Shown here piece after piece: positions 7,413 to 7,757 of a stretch of DNA of 7,757 bases (positions are counted from its first letter, which is position 1; each line of letters begins with the position of its first letter). The notes beneath the pieces were generated by a model. That model saw only the letters and a list, made by a program, of their open reading frames with translations, had not been told where the DNA came from and did no database searches. The translations under genes and the position numbers were made by a program. The DNA comes from Candidatus Aminicenantes bacterium UBA876 (GTDB lineage Bacteria; Acidobacteriota; Aminicenantia; UBA2199). The stretch is from assembly GCA_002294665.1 (NCBI GenBank), contig DBFQ01000090.1, forward strand, positions 1,294 through 9,050, written 5' to 3'.

Positions 7413-7465
7413 GATATGCCGGACCGGATTCACCCAAGACCGCAGAAACCAGGTTAAAAGTTTAA

Positions 7466-7490
7466 GGTAGGGGCAATTCGTGAACCGCCC
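7466..7490. repeat. REP-like hairpin
   Basis: GGGC (7471-7474) pairs with GCCC (7487-7490), followed by two A/C mismatches, TT (7477-7478) pairing with AA (7483-7484) and a CGTG loop. It is preceded by GGTAG. The layout GTAGnGG..TTC..CCGCCC is shared with the hairpin at 60-80, which suggests a degenerate dispersed repeat. Confidence 0.4.
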
Positions 7491-7492
7491 AT

Positions 7493-7586
7493 TCTGAATA
7501 AGGAATAACGAAGAAGGAATAACAGGACCTGCATTGTTTTTTGCTGCAGGGCGATTTTATTCATTATTCCTTATTCTTTATTCAGA
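7493..7586. repeat. 94-bp AT-rich inverted repeat
   Basis: The 31-bp arms 7493-7523 and 7556-7586 are inverted copies that match at 26 of 31 positions and start with TCTGAATAA. Between them a second 6-bp pair, CCTGCA (7528-7533) and TGCAGG (7545-7550), flanks a T-rich loop with TTTTTT. The left arm also contains a 10-bp direct repeat, AAGGAATAAC, at 7500-7509 and 7514-7523. The AT-rich composition contrasts with the GC-rich neighbours, and no ORF is present. A small MITE-like or other dispersed element is possible; a bidirectional terminator is less likely. Confidence 0.65.
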
Positions 7587-7598
7587 GTGAAGCGGCAA

Positions 7599-7678
7599 GG
7601 CGGGCGGCCGAAAACCTCCGAAGGCATAGCATCGCTATGGTTGAGGAGAATGACCGAGCCCAACGCCGCCGATGCGGC
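7599..7678. repeat. Imperfect palindromic element
   Basis: The core CATAGC (7625-7630), ATC, GCTATG (7634-7639) is a perfect 6-bp hairpin. CTCC (7616-7619) and GGAG (7645-7648) lie symmetrically about the same centre (7632), and weaker symmetry extends to GGCG at 7599 and CGCC at 7667. A second small hairpin, GCCGC-CGAT-GCGGC, follows at 7665-7678. This style is typical of short dispersed intergenic repeats. It carries no credible gene. Confidence 0.5.
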
Positions 7679-7757
7679 CGGATCCGCCATTGCAGCAGAT
7701 CGCAGTGAAAAATTCGGGCTATATCGCCAGAATCTTGATACTTCCGTTTACGGTTTT

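Larger units (their letters stand above)
7434..7757. other. Non-coding, repeat-rich region upstream of ispG
   Basis: No gene is supportable on either strand here. The stretch is a mosaic of a REP-like hairpin (7466-7490), an AT-rich inverted repeat (7493-7586) and a GC-rich imperfect palindrome (7599-7678), followed by about 80 bp in which I see nothing recognisable. Whatever gene lies to the right is outside the window. Confidence 0.7.

Noticed and set aside
7398..7433. GTG start giving ispG twelve more residues
   Set aside because: The added residues would be encoded by the promoter-like TGCTATAAT, there is no ribosome-binding site, and the family N-terminus begins at the ATG at 7397.
7528..7550. 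Possible intrinsic terminator with T6
   Set aside because: The T-run lies in the loop of the CCTGCA/TGCAGG pair rather than after a stem, so it does not fit terminator geometry.
7637..7708. Plus-strand 23-codon ORF beginning ATGGTTGAGGAG
   Set aside because: It starts inside the palindromic repeat core, has no ribosome-binding site, is Arg-rich and ends quickly. It is most likely a by-product of the repeat.
1..7757. CRISPR array, tRNA, rRNA or transposase
   Set aside because: No regularly spaced direct repeats with unique spacers, no cloverleaf with TTCRA-type arm, no rRNA-like stretch and no transposase motif were seen on either strand.

Overview
The window shows a single strand of bacterial chromosome with all four recognisable genes on the minus strand. 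Read in the direction of transcription they are ispG (7397 to 6342), smc (6298 to 2816), a secreted papain-family cysteine peptidase (2745 to 994) and a small exported protein that looks like a helical-repeat domain fused to an outer-membrane beta-barrel (997 to 116). Gene spacing is tight: 43 bp, 70 bp, then a 4-bp ATGA overlap. One run of transcription is plausible, although ispG and perhaps smc have their own promoters.

The organism is a diderm (Gram-negative-type) bacterium with fairly high GC. It uses the MEP isoprenoid pathway (IspG) and SMC-type condensin, and its last gene ends in the aromatic Phe typical of outer-membrane barrels. The 'YPESF..LW.RAARK' tail of the helical domain and the compact SMC hinge are reminiscent of Acidobacteriota or Aminicenantes-like bacteria. 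This is an impression from sequence style, not a demonstrated assignment.

The core part (ispG, smc) is ordinary housekeeping: the penultimate step of isoprenoid precursor synthesis, and chromosome organisation. Their start regions are unusual. ispG has an extended -10 box (TGCTATAAT) that would place the transcript start on the A of its ATG, so a leaderless mRNA is likely. smc has a weaker version of the same layout. The two downstream envelope genes instead have strong GGAGGTG ribosome-binding sites and are translationally coupled. They probably act together in the periplasm or at the outer membrane; their substrate is unknown.

Both ends of the window are non-coding and repeat-rich. Positions 1-115 hold a degenerate 8-bp tandem repeat and a nested hairpin. 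Positions 7434-7757 hold a REP-like hairpin, a 94-bp AT-rich inverted repeat and an imperfect palindromic element. No tRNA, rRNA, CRISPR array or transposase was seen. No clearly new multi-gene system is evident. The items most worth a second look are the compact, asymmetric SMC hinge, the coupled peptidase/barrel pair, the apparent leaderless ispG start and the intergenic repeats.
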